A stretch of DNA of 60,694 bases from Hydrogenophaga sp. GTDB taxonomy: Bacteria; Pseudomonadota; Gammaproteobacteria; Burkholderiales; Burkholderiaceae_C. Of the stretch, positions 33,907 through 41,675 are shown one piece after another; the first letter of the stretch is position 1, and each line of letters begins with the position of its first letter. Below the pieces are notes generated by a model that was not told the DNA's origin, did not search any database, and worked only from the letters and a program-made list of their open reading frames with translations. Position numbers and translations under genes: made by a program. The DNA lies in contig NZ_WVZN01000048.1 of the NCBI RefSeq assembly GCF_011772445.1, positions 1-60,694 of the forward strand. Reading direction: 5' to 3'.

Positions 33907-34668
33907 ATGGACGATCCCACCTCTCCCAGCAGCCCGGGCCTGCGCCTGATGGACCTGATCGAGCACCTGGTGCGCGAAGGCCGGCCCCTGGCCCTGCCCG
34001 AGGTGGTGGCCAGCACCGGCTGGCCCAAGCCCACGGTGCACCGCATGCTGCAGCAACTGGAGCAAGGCGATTGGCTGCAACGCGAGCCCGATGGCCGTCG
34101 CTACGCATTGGCGCCGCGCCTGTTGCGCCTGGGCGAAGGCGCGCTGGGCGCGAGCACGCAACACGGCGTGCGCCACGCGGTGCTGCGCCAGCTGGTGAGC
34201 GAACTCGGCGAGAGCTGCAACCTCACCGCCCTGTCGGGCGCCGAGGTGGTCTACCTGGACCGCGTGGAGTCGGCGTTTCCCTTGCGGCTGGAGCTGCGCC
34301 CGGGCACGCGCGTGCCGCTGCACTGCTCGGCCAGCGGCAAGCTGTTCCTGGCGCACCTGGGCGCGGCGCGGCGCCAGGCATTGCTCGACGGGCTGACGCT
34401 GAGCCGGCACACCGCGACCACGCTCACGCGGCGCGAGGCGCTGGAGACCGAGCTCGCCACCATTCGCCGCCAGGGCCATGCCTTCGACGCGGAGGAGTTC
34501 GTCGATGGACTGGTGTGCATCGCGGTGCCGGTGCGCACGCCGGGTGATCGCGAGTTGCGTTGCGCGCTCGCGCTGCAGGCGCCGTCGGCGCGCGTGCCGC
34601 TGGCGCGGCTGCCGCAGTTCCTGCCGCGCCTGGCGCATGCGGCGCAGGCCCTGGCGCGCACGCTGTAA
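33907..34668 (+). CDS. IclR-family transcriptional regulator
   Basis: The 253-residue protein has an N-terminal winged helix (LALPEVVASTGWPKPTVHRM) and a C-terminal IclR ligand domain (VVYLDRVESAFPLRLELRPG, then ASGKLFLAHL and FVDGLVCIAVPVR). It likely regulates the divergent SDR-FMO-BASS operon. The ATG directly follows the palindrome, leaving only a weak GAG as ribosome binding site, so translation may be leaderless or start at the ATG for MDLIEHLV (33949). Confidence 0.88.
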   Translation: MDDPTSPSSPGLRLMDLIEHLVREGRPLALPEVVASTGWPKPTVHRMLQQLEQGDWLQREPDGRRYALAPRLLRLGEGALGASTQHGVRHAVLRQLVSELGESCNLTALSGAEVVYLDRVESAFPLRLELRPGTRVPLHCSASGKLFLAHLGAARRQALLDGLTLSRHTATTLTRREALETELATIRRQGHAFDAEEFVDGLVCIAVPVRTPGDRELRCALALQAPSARVPLARLPQFLPRLAHAAQALARTL

Positions 34669-34681
34669 GCGCGGCGCCTGT

Positions 34682-35242
34682 TCAGCGCAACAGGGTGTTC
34701 TTGCTGCGGCTGCGGGCCTTGGTGGTGGCCGCCGCCGTGGATCCCGGGTCGAACTCGTTGACGTAAGGAATCTTCGCGGTGGTCCGCTGCAGCAGGTCCA
34801 CCAGGGTTTCCACTTCGTCGGCGCTCAGGTCCGACAGCAGGCGGCGCTCGCGCTCCAGCGCCACCTGGATGATGCGGTCGTGCATCTCATAGCCCAGGGG
34901 CGTGAGGCTCAGCAGCTTGCGGCGCTGGTTGCTCGGGTCCTCGGCCACGGCCAGGTAGCCCTTCTCCTCCAGCCGGCGCGACTCGCGGCTCACCGAGGCC
35001 TTGTCCAGGCCGATGACCTGCGTGATGCGCGCCGGCGTGATGTCGGGTTCGATCGCCACCATGGCCATCACGCGCCATTCGATGATGCCGATGCCGAAGC
35101 GCTTGAGGTACAGCCGCGACGCGCCGCTGGACAGCTTGTTCGCCAGGACCGTATAGAAGTAGGTGACGTAGTGCGCGAGGTTGAGCACCTCGCGCTTCTT
35201 CCGGCCCTGTTCCGCGGCGGCCTTTTTCCCCGACGTTGCCAT
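34682..35242 (-). CDS. MarR-family regulator (module 2)
   Basis: The 186-residue protein has the MarR fold: GIGIIEWRVMAMVAIEPDIT, recognition helix GLDKASVSRESRRLEEKGYL and wing DPSNQRRKLLSLTPLG. A basic N-terminal tail (MATSGKKAAAEQGRKKRE) precedes it. It starts 10 bases after the epoxide hydrolase gene, so the two are cotranscribed from the 36444-36590 region with its two GTTG-N6-CAAC sites. It is a paralogue of the MarR at 12494-13063 and occupies the same place in its module. Confidence 0.88.
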   Translation of the reverse strand: MATSGKKAAAEQGRKKREVLNLAHYVTYFYTVLANKLSSGASRLYLKRFGIGIIEWRVMAMVAIEPDITPARITQVIGLDKASVSRESRRLEEKGYLAVAEDPSNQRRKLLSLTPLGYEMHDRIIQVALERERRLLSDLSADEVETLVDLLQRTTAKIPYVNEFDPGSTAAATTKARSRSKNTLLR

Positions 35243-35252
35243 TCAATGGTCC

Positions 35253-36443
35253 CTAGCTTGGATGCGACAGGGGCGTACTGTACAAGCTGCGCCCCGCCTC
35301 GCTGTGCACTCCCAGGCTGTCCGCGAACGCGCGGATGTCCTCGCTCAGCAGATCGGGCGCCTCGTAGCCAGGGAAGTGCCCCCCGCGCGGCAGCTCGGTC
35401 CAGCGCGTGACGCGGTAGGCCTTCTCCACCAGGCTGCGCGGCGGCAGAACGAACATCGGGTCGCGCGTGGCCGCCAGCGCCACCGGCACCTCCACGCGCT
35501 GGCCACCGGGGTAGCCCGGCGGGCCTTCGGTCGCCAGGCCACGGTAGATCCACGTGGCCGTGGCCGCCGTGCCGGTGACGAGGTAGAGCATCACGTTGCG
35601 CAGCAACTGGTCGGCGCGCGCGGGTGCCTGGAAGACCGCCGACTTGTCGGCCTCGGCCGGGTCACCCCAGGCGGCGAACTTCTCCAGCATCCAGGCCAGC
35701 AGGCCCACGGGGTTGTCGTTGAGCAGGTAGCCGGCGGTCAGGGGGCGCGAGGTCTGCAGGCGGAAGTAGGCGCCGTCGTCCTCGAAGCGCTCGCGGAAGG
35801 CGCCCAGCCACTGCTGCTCCTCGGGGGCGCTGGCAGCGCCCGCCACGAAGCGTGGGCTCACCATGGTCATGTGCACGCCGGCGCAGGCCTGCGGGTGATC
35901 GAAGCCGAGCCAGCCCGCGAGGATGGAGCCCCAGTCGGCGCCGTGCGCGAGGTAGCGCGGATACGCCAGCACCTCGGTCATCAGCGCGTGCATCAGGCCG
36001 GCCATGGCGCGCGGGCCCATCAGCTTCGCGGGCGTGTCGGAATGCCCCGCCCCGGGCAAGGAGGCAATCACCACGTCGTGACCGGCCGCCACAAGGCGAT
36101 CGGCCACCTCGAGGTACTCGAGGTAACAGCCCGGCCAGCCGTGCATCAGCAACACGGGCAGGCGCTCGTTGCTCTGGGCGGCACGCTGGTGAACGAAGTG
36201 CAGGCGCAGATCGCCCACGCGCGCCTGGAAGTGCGGGCGCTCGTTGAGCTTCGCCTCTTCCAGGCGCCAGTTGAAGCCGTCGCGCCAGCGTTGCACCAGG
36301 TAGCGCATCGTCTCGGGGTCGGCGCCCAGCGCCCAGCCGGCGCCTTCGGGCGTGCGCGGCCAGCGGTACTCGGCCACCTGGTGTGCGATGCGGCTGAGCG
36401 TGTGTTCGTCGGTGCGGTGCTGGAACGGGACGGCTTCGGCCAT
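35253..36443 (-). CDS. Epoxide hydrolase (EHN-type alpha/beta hydrolase)
   Basis: The 396-residue protein has the N-terminal EHN domain (FNWRLEEAKLNERPHF) and an alpha/beta hydrolase domain with oxyanion motif HGWP (101-104) and nucleophile Asp170 in HGADWGS. A lid region and the histidine in PRGGHFPGYEAP follow. It converts an epoxide to a diol; some members act as juvenile-hormone-type or terpene epoxide hydrolases. It faces gloA and a GST across a shared promoter region with MarR-type operators, so epoxide or electrophile detoxification during oxygenase-based degradation is a reasonable reading. Confidence 0.9.
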   Translation of the reverse strand: MAEAVPFQHRTDEHTLSRIAHQVAEYRWPRTPEGAGWALGADPETMRYLVQRWRDGFNWRLEEAKLNERPHFQARVGDLRLHFVHQRAAQSNERLPVLLMHGWPGCYLEYLEVADRLVAAGHDVVIASLPGAGHSDTPAKLMGPRAMAGLMHALMTEVLAYPRYLAHGADWGSILAGWLGFDHPQACAGVHMTMVSPRFVAGAASAPEEQQWLGAFRERFEDDGAYFRLQTSRPLTAGYLLNDNPVGLLAWMLEKFAAWGDPAEADKSAVFQAPARADQLLRNVMLYLVTGTAATATWIYRGLATEGPPGYPGGQRVEVPVALAATRDPMFVLPPRSLVEKAYRVTRWTELPRGGHFPGYEAPDLLSEDIRAFADSLGVHSEAGRSLYSTPLSHPS

Positions 36444-36493
36444 TCATGTCTCCTGATCAAGGTGTTGGCGGTTGGCGAATTTCTTCGCATAAT

Positions 36494-36522
36494 GTTGCCA
36501 CCTCAACGTTGGCATTGCAACA
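36494..36522. promoter_or_regulatory. Two adjoining MarR-type operators, module 2
   Basis: Two GTTG-N6-CAAC elements abut: GTTGCCACCTCAAC (36494-36507) and GTTGGCATTGCAAC (36508-36521). The 19 bases at 36504-36522 match those at 41646-41664 in 17 positions. They lie between the epoxide hydrolase (start 36443) and gloA (start 36591) and probably bind the MarR at 34682-35242. Confidence 0.65.
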
Positions 36523-36590
36523 CAATAGAGGTTCAACCCCACCACGTGGAAGGCGCCTTCAAGGCCGTTCCACCCAGACAGGAGACACGC

Positions 36591-37028
36591 ATGAGCCAGA
36601 CCGGAACCACTCAGGGCCACCAGCCCAACCACCGCGTGATGCACACCATGATCCGCGTGAAGGACATGGACGCTTCGCTGGACTTCTACACACGCCTCAT
36701 GGGCATGAAGCTGCTGCGCCGCAAGGACTACCCCGAGGGCCGTTTCTCGCTGGCCTTCGTGGGCTATGGCGCCGAGATCGACCATGCCGTGATCGAGCTC
36801 ACCCACAACTGGGACCAGGACAAGCCCTATGAATTGGGAGGCGGCTACGGCCACATCGCCATCGCGGTGGACGACATCTACGCCACCTGCGCGGACCTCA
36901 AGGCCAAGGGCGCGAACATCATTCGTGAAGCCGGGCCGATGAAGAACGACACCCTGCACCTGGCCTTCGTGCAGGACCCGGACGGCTACAAGATCGAGCT
37001 CATCGATTCCAAGACCGTGGCGGGCTGA
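36591..37028 (+). CDS. gloA: Glyoxalase I / VOC-family lyase
   Basis: The 145-residue protein is a GloA-type VOC protein with the four metal ligands in place: His18, Glu69 (VIELTHNW), His88 (GGYGHIAIAV) and Glu136 (DGYKIELID). It would isomerise the glutathione hemithioacetal of methylglyoxal. The N-terminal 16 residues are an extra tail relative to E. coli GloA. A GSH-transferase gene follows after nine bases. Because the pair is driven from a MarR-type operator region inside a catabolic cluster, a role on a pathway-derived glyoxal or epoxide adduct is possible. Ribosome binding site AGGAGA precedes it. Confidence 0.88.
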   Translation: MSQTGTTQGHQPNHRVMHTMIRVKDMDASLDFYTRLMGMKLLRRKDYPEGRFSLAFVGYGAEIDHAVIELTHNWDQDKPYELGGGYGHIAIAVDDIYATCADLKAKGANIIREAGPMKNDTLHLAFVQDPDGYKIELIDSKTVAG

Positions 37029-37037
37029 GGAGCGGGC

Positions 37038-37649
37038 GTGATCACCTTCTACACCTACCCCGGCCCCAACAGCCGCAAGGCGCAGATCATGCTGGAGGAA
37101 TCCGGCGAGGCCTACGACACGCGCAAGATCGACATCGCCAAGGGCGAGCAGTTCGACCCGGCCTTCCTCGCGATCTCGCCGAACAACAAGATCCCCGCCA
37201 TCGTGGACCACACGCCGCAAGGCGACGTGCCGGTGTTCGAGACCGCCGCCATCCTTGTCTACCTGGCCGAGAAAAGCGGCAAGCTGCTGCCCGCCTCCGG
37301 CGCGAAGCGGGCCGACGTGCTGGCCTGGCTGGTGTGGGGCACGGGCTCGGTGGGCGGCACGCTGCCGCAACTGCACCACTACGCGGACCTGCCCGAGAAG
37401 GTGCCCGGCACGGTGGAGCGTTTCGCCACCGAGGCGGTGCGCCTGTTCAAGGTGCTGGAGCGGCGCCTGCAGAAGAACGAGTACATCTGTGGCGACTACT
37501 CGATCGCGGACATTCCCACCTTCTGTTCGGCGGCGGGCTGGTTGCAGCGTGTGAAGCAGTTGTCGGGCGGCCAGCTCGGCGACACACCGGCGATCGATCG
37601 CTGGCTCAAGGCCGTGGCCGCGCGGCCGGCGGTTCAGCGCGTGGGCTGA
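37038..37649 (+). CDS. Glutathione S-transferase, YfcG/Nu-like
   Basis: The 203-residue protein has a thioredoxin-like N-terminal domain (TYPGPNSRKAQIMLEESG; PNNKIPAIVDH with the cis-proline; ETAAILVYLAEKSG) and a helical C-terminal domain. It resembles the Nu-class enzymes YfcG/YghU, which have disulfide reductase and peroxidase activity. It is nine bases downstream of gloA and ends before a bidirectional hairpin. Confidence 0.88.
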   Translation: MITFYTYPGPNSRKAQIMLEESGEAYDTRKIDIAKGEQFDPAFLAISPNNKIPAIVDHTPQGDVPVFETAAILVYLAEKSGKLLPASGAKRADVLAWLVWGTGSVGGTLPQLHHYADLPEKVPGTVERFATEAVRLFKVLERRLQKNEYICGDYSIADIPTFCSAAGWLQRVKQLSGGQLGDTPAIDRWLKAVAARPAVQRVG

Positions 37650-37656
37650 ACGAAGC

Positions 37657-37677
37657 GGCGGGCGCCTGTCGCCCGCC
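37657..37677. terminator. Bidirectional terminator between convergent genes
   Basis: GGCGGGCG, loop CCTGT, CGCCCGCC: a perfect 8-base GC stem between the stops of the GST (rightward) and dienelactone hydrolase (leftward). The flanking T/A tracts are short, so it may be partly Rho-dependent. Confidence 0.6.
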
Positions 37678-37681
37678 CTTC

Positions 37682-38407
37682 TCAGAGGCGGCGCCCGAAG
37701 AGATCGAACAGGCGTTGCCAATGGCGTTCGGCACTCGCGTGCTCGTAGGCGCCGCTGCGCGACGGAAACACGAAGCCGTGCTGCGCGCCCGGGTACCACT
37801 CCAGCTGGAACGGCGCGCCGCTGGCCTGCAGCTCACGCTCCAGCACGGCCATGTCCGCGGTGGACGCCCACTTGTCCACCTCGGCGCAGGCCACGTAGGC
37901 CTCGCAGCGCAAACGCGCGGCGGCGCGGTGCGGCGAATCGGTGCGCTCCGTCACCATGTTGGCCCCATGGATGGAGGCGATGGCGGCGATCCGCTCCGGG
38001 AATTCGGTGGCGGCGGCGAACACGAAAGGCCCGCTCATGCAATAGCCCAGCGCACCCACGCGGCGCGCATCGGCGGTGGGGTGCGTGTCCAGGAAGTCGA
38101 GCATCGCCCGTGTGTCCCGGTTGACGAGATCGATGCGCAGGCGTCCCATCATGGCGCGCATCTCGTTCATGCCCTCCTCACCCGCCTTCATGACGAAGCG
38201 CCGCGTCTCGCGGTAGTAGAGGTTGGGCAGCAGCACCAGGTAGCCTTTGGCCGCGAGGCGGCGCGCCATCTCGTGCAACTCCTCGCGCACGCCGAAGGCG
38301 TCCATGTAGAACAGCACCACGGGGTGGGGGCCGCTGCCGCCGGGCGACACCACGCGGGTGTTCATCGCGCCGTCGGCGGTGGGGATGTCGAGGTCGGTTT
38401 CGGTCAT
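37682..38407 (-). CDS. Dienelactone hydrolase family protein
   Basis: The 241-residue protein shows the dienelactone hydrolase triad: Cys123 in GYCMSG, Asp178 in EVDKW and His210 in AQHGF, matching the classical spacing. It opens dienelactones formed from (chloro)catechols or acts on related esters. It is the last gene of the DctP-Rieske-reductase operon (10 bases after the reductase), which fits aromatic-ring degradation. No ring-cleavage dioxygenase is in the window. Confidence 0.85.
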   Translation of the reverse strand: MTETDLDIPTADGAMNTRVVSPGGSGPHPVVLFYMDAFGVREELHEMARRLAAKGYLVLLPNLYYRETRRFVMKAGEEGMNEMRAMMGRLRIDLVNRDTRAMLDFLDTHPTADARRVGALGYCMSGPFVFAAATEFPERIAAIASIHGANMVTERTDSPHRAAARLRCEAYVACAEVDKWASTADMAVLERELQASGAPFQLEWYPGAQHGFVFPSRSGAYEHASAERHWQRLFDLFGRRL

Positions 38408-38417
38408 CGGATGGGGG

Positions 38418-39377
38418 TCAGAGGTCCAGCACCAGCTCGGGCGACTTCGCGCGCGAGCAGCACAGGGTCATGCAGTCGTTGCGGGCGTGTTCGCTCGCGT
38501 CCAGGAAGCTGTCTCGGTGGTCCGGCACCCCGGCCAGCACGGGCGTGAGACAGGTGCCGCACACGCCCTGCTCGCAAGACAGCGGAACGTCCACGCCAGC
38601 GTCAAGCAGCACCTCGTGAATGGCCTGGCCCGGGGTGATGGTGAAGCGCCGGCCGCTGCGGGCCAGCACCACGTCGAAGGCCTGTTCGCCGTCGACGCTG
38701 GCCACCGGTGCGGCAGCGAACCGCTCCACGCACACCTGGTCGCCGCGCCAGCCATGCGCGGACGCGAAGGCCGTGATGTCGTCGATGTAGCCCGTGGGGC
38801 CGCAGACGTACAGGCGCGCCTCGGGATCGGGCGTGGCCAGCAGCGGAGGCAGCTCCAGCCGATTCGCGCCGGGCCCCGCGCTGAAGTGGAAGCGCACGCG
38901 GTCGGCGTACGCCGCGGCGGCGAGCTGCGCGCGAAACGCCGCCTGCTCGGGCGAGCGCGCGCTGTAGTGCAGTTCGAAGGCTTCGCCGCGCGCGTGCAGC
39001 GCCTCGGCCATGGACAGCAGCGGCGTGATGCCGATGCCCGCGCCGAACAGCAGCGAACGCCGCGCCGGCACCATGGGGAACAGGTTGCGCGGCAGGCCGA
39101 TGCCGACGACGCTGCCTTCGTGCACTTCGTCGTGCATGGCGATGGAGCCGCCGCGCGAGTCGGCCTTGCGTTGCACGCCCAGCACGTAGCGGTCGCGCTC
39201 GTGCGGCGCGTTGCACAGCGAGTACTGGCGCACCAGGCCATCGCGCAGGAAGACGTCCACGTGCGCGCCGGCCGTGAAGGCGGGCAGCTCCGCGCCATCG
39301 GGTGAGCGCAACTCGAAGGCGGCCACGCCCCCGGCTTCCATCGATTTGCGCGCCACGCGCAACTGCAGGGCCTGCAT
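38418..39377 (-). CDS. Reductase component of a Rieske oxygenase (VanB/PDR type)
   Basis: The 319-residue protein has the order flavin-binding (RQYSLCNAPHERDRY), NAD-binding (GAGIGITPLLSMAEAL, CGPTGYI), then a C-terminal plant-type 2Fe-2S domain with CEQGVCGTC and a final cysteine in LCCSRA. This is the phthalate dioxygenase reductase/VanB class, passing electrons from NADH to the oxygenase. It lies 19 bases after the Rieske gene. The ATG at 39377 was chosen; a GTG at 39392 is too close to the GAGGG to be used well. Confidence 0.9.
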   Translation of the reverse strand: MQALQLRVARKSMEAGGVAAFELRSPDGAELPAFTAGAHVDVFLRDGLVRQYSLCNAPHERDRYVLGVQRKADSRGGSIAMHDEVHEGSVVGIGLPRNLFPMVPARRSLLFGAGIGITPLLSMAEALHARGEAFELHYSARSPEQAAFRAQLAAAAYADRVRFHFSAGPGANRLELPPLLATPDPEARLYVCGPTGYIDDITAFASAHGWRGDQVCVERFAAAPVASVDGEQAFDVVLARSGRRFTITPGQAIHEVLLDAGVDVPLSCEQGVCGTCLTPVLAGVPDHRDSFLDASEHARNDCMTLCCSRAKSPELVLDL

Positions 39378-39396
39378 GCCGTTGCCGCTCACGCCC

Positions 39397-40482
39397 TCAG
39401 ACCTGGGCAAGCGCCGAGCCCTGGGCCTTCTCCAGCGCGCGTGCCTCGTTCTGGCGCGCCTCGGCCTCGGCCATGCGCCGCACGATGCGCCGCAGCTGCA
39501 CGCGCGTCGCATCGGAGACGATGTCCACCAGACCGCCGTCACCCAGCTCGTCGAGCCGCGCCTGCTGGCCTTCGCAGATCAGCTTGTCTTCCAGGAAGGC
39601 CTCGGAGATGTGGTCCATCAGCGCGGCCGTGGCGGCCTCGTCCTCGGGCCGGTAGCCATTGGCCGGAGCGTAGAAGTAGAAGCAGGTGTTCTCGGTCTCG
39701 GGCGTGAGGCCGTGGAAGATGCGCAGCGAGAAGCCGCCGCTGCGGTTGCCGTTCTCGCGCGCACCGGTGCCGGCGTCCACCGCGCCGCTCCACTGCAGCA
39801 CGTTGCTCGGCGGCGAGAACTCGAACTCCTGCCAGCGGTCCACGCGGCCTTTGAACGGCACGGCCGCCAGGTAGGTGGGTGGCGGCACCGAGTCGAGCAT
39901 CCATCGAACGTACTTGATGCTGTCGTCCGTCTTGGTCACGTCCATCAGCGCCTCGACGTGCGTGAGCGGGTTGCCGCCGATGGTGGAGCCGTGCACATAG
40001 CCCAGGTGGGTCAGGTCCATCAGGTTGTCCACCATGAGCATGTAGCCCGCCTTGATGTGATAGAAGCCCTGGTGGTGGGGCCAGTGCGCGTGGTCGTCGT
40101 TGAACGGGTAGTCGACGATCAGCGACTCGTCGGCGAGTTCGGGGTCGCCCATCCAGATCCAGATGAACTCGTTCTTCTCCACCACCGGGTAGGCGCGCAC
40201 CTTGGCGCGCGCGGGAATCTTGTCCTGCCCCGGGATGTGCACGCAGCGGCCCGCGCAGTCGTGCACCACGCCGTGGTAGCCGCACTGCAGGCCGGCCTGC
40301 ACCACCACGCCCATGGAAAGCGGCGCGGCGCGGTGGCAGCACTTGTCCTCCAGCGCGGCGATCTTCTTCGTCTGCTGGTCACGGAACAGCACCACGGGCT
40401 GGTTGCAGATGCGCCGGGCGAAGGGTTTGTCGGTGACTTCGCTGCCCCAGGCGGCGATGTACCAGGTGTTCAGGATGAACAT
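39397..40482 (-). CDS. Rieske oxygenase, vanillate O-demethylase (VanA)-like
   Basis: The 361-residue protein has the Rieske cluster ligands Cys48/His50 and Cys67/His70 (CGYHG) and the mononuclear iron site NxxDxxHxxxxH at 153-164 (NLMDLTHLGYVH). Length and the opening MFILNTWYIAAW fit VanA-type O-demethylases and related single-subunit oxygenases. These act on methoxylated, halogenated or phenoxy aromatic acids; the substrate here is not known. The start at 40482 is set by that conserved N-terminus. It follows the DctP gene by 26 bases and precedes its reductase. Confidence 0.9.
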   Translation of the reverse strand: MFILNTWYIAAWGSEVTDKPFARRICNQPVVLFRDQQTKKIAALEDKCCHRAAPLSMGVVVQAGLQCGYHGVVHDCAGRCVHIPGQDKIPARAKVRAYPVVEKNEFIWIWMGDPELADESLIVDYPFNDDHAHWPHHQGFYHIKAGYMLMVDNLMDLTHLGYVHGSTIGGNPLTHVEALMDVTKTDDSIKYVRWMLDSVPPPTYLAAVPFKGRVDRWQEFEFSPPSNVLQWSGAVDAGTGARENGNRSGGFSLRIFHGLTPETENTCFYFYAPANGYRPEDEAATAALMDHISEAFLEDKLICEGQQARLDELGDGGLVDIVSDATRVQLRRIVRRMAEAEARQNEARALEKAQGSALAQV

Positions 40483-40508
40483 GGGGGTTCCTTTCTCTCG
40501 TCTGTCCG

Positions 40509-41549
40509 TCAGGTCTTGGAGTACTTCGCGATCAGCGACCTGGCCGTGGCCAGCAGCTTCTGGCCGTCGTAGCCACGCCGGTTCATGTCGGCCACCCACT
40601 CGTCCTTCACCGGGCCCGCGAGCTTGATGAACTCCTCGGCCTCGGCTTTGGGAATCGTGTAGATGGGGTTGCCGCGGTCCATCACGGCCTTGCGGCCAAT
40701 CGCGTCGCTCGACTGCGTGACGGTTCCGAACTGGGCCGAGGTGTCGATGCCCGAGTTGTTGTCGATCACCTTCTTCAGGTCCGGCGGCAGCGACTCGTAC
40801 TTGGCGCGGTTCATGGCCATGACGAAGGTGCCGGTGTAGAAGGCCGGCACGTCGTCGGCGAACTCGGTGGAGAACTTGGTGAGCTCATGCACCTTCACCG
40901 AGGGCACCACGTCCCAGGCCGTGGCCACCCCCTGGATCGTTCCCTTGGAGAGCGCGTCGGGAATGCCCGGCAGCGGCATGCCCACCGGCACCGCCCCGTA
41001 AATGGCGAGCTGGCGCGTGATCAGCCGCGTGGGCGCGCGCAGCTTCATGCCCTTGAGGTCGGCGACGGTCTTGATCTGCTGCGTGGAGTGGAAGGAGCCG
41101 CGGCCGTGCACGTGCAGCGCCAGCACCTTGGTGTCCTTGAACTCGTCGGGCGCCTGGGTCTGGATGTACTCCCAGTAGGCGCGCGAGGTGGCGCCGGCCT
41201 CGGTCATCATGAAGGGCAGCTCGAACACCTCGCCCCGCACGAAGCGGCCCGGCGTGTAGCCCGGCAAGGTCCAGACGATGTCGGCCACGCCGTCGCGCGC
41301 CTGGTCGTAGAGCTGGGGCGGCGTGCCGCCGAGTTGCATGGCCGGATAGCCCTCGAACTTGATTCGGCCGCCCGATTCCTTCTCCACCTTCTCCATCCAC
41401 GGCTTCAGCATGATCGTCCAGACGTTGGACGTGGGCGCCATGAAGGTGTGGAAGCGCAGGCTCACGGCCTGCTGGGCGAAGCTGTTGAGCATGGGGCCGG
41501 CCACCGCCACGGCGGCACCGGTCTTGAGAAGGCTGCGTCGCTGGATCAT
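40509..41549 (-). CDS. Orphan TRAP receptor DctP (module 2)
   Basis: The 346-residue periplasmic receptor starts MIQRRSLLKTGAAVAVAGP (twin-arginine-like leader). It shares with the module 1 receptor the stretches EKESGGRI, GYTPGRF, EVFELPF, DLKGMK, GAVPVGMPLP, IPDALSKG and KKVIDNNSG. No dctQM is near. It heads the Rieske-reductase-dienelactone hydrolase operon, so it should bind the aromatic acid or other carboxylate that the oxygenase attacks. A MarR-type operator lies 97 bases upstream of its start. The ATG at 41549 follows AGGAGA; a frame open to 41618 would overlap the promoter. Confidence 0.88.
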   Translation of the reverse strand: MIQRRSLLKTGAAVAVAGPMLNSFAQQAVSLRFHTFMAPTSNVWTIMLKPWMEKVEKESGGRIKFEGYPAMQLGGTPPQLYDQARDGVADIVWTLPGYTPGRFVRGEVFELPFMMTEAGATSRAYWEYIQTQAPDEFKDTKVLALHVHGRGSFHSTQQIKTVADLKGMKLRAPTRLITRQLAIYGAVPVGMPLPGIPDALSKGTIQGVATAWDVVPSVKVHELTKFSTEFADDVPAFYTGTFVMAMNRAKYESLPPDLKKVIDNNSGIDTSAQFGTVTQSSDAIGRKAVMDRGNPIYTIPKAEAEEFIKLAGPVKDEWVADMNRRGYDGQKLLATARSLIAKYSKT

Positions 41550-41645
41550 GTCTGTCTCCTGTTGTCTGAACGGGCTGTCGTGGGTGCAGCGGGCGCCGCA
41601 CATCCCCTGCCGGGTCATTGCTTTTCTGGATTTATGTTCCTACTG

Positions 41646-41664
41646 CAACGTTGACGTTGCAACA
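41646..41664. promoter_or_regulatory. Distal MarR-type operator upstream of the Rieske operon
   Basis: CAACGTTGACGTTGCAACA holds GTTG-N6-CAAC (41650-41663) and is itself nearly palindromic (GCAACG-TTGA-CGTTGC at 41645-41660). It differs from 36504-36522 at two of 19 positions. In both places, read leftward, TTGCAA is followed after 20 bases by an A/T-rich CATAAA or CATTAT. Confidence 0.6.
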
Positions 41665-41675
41665 TGTCGATTCCC

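Noticed and set aside
39378..39392. GTG at 39392 as start of the Rieske reductase
   Set aside because: The GAGGG is only one base before it, too close for a ribosome binding site; ATG at 39377 fits the family N-terminus, though the choice stays uncertain.
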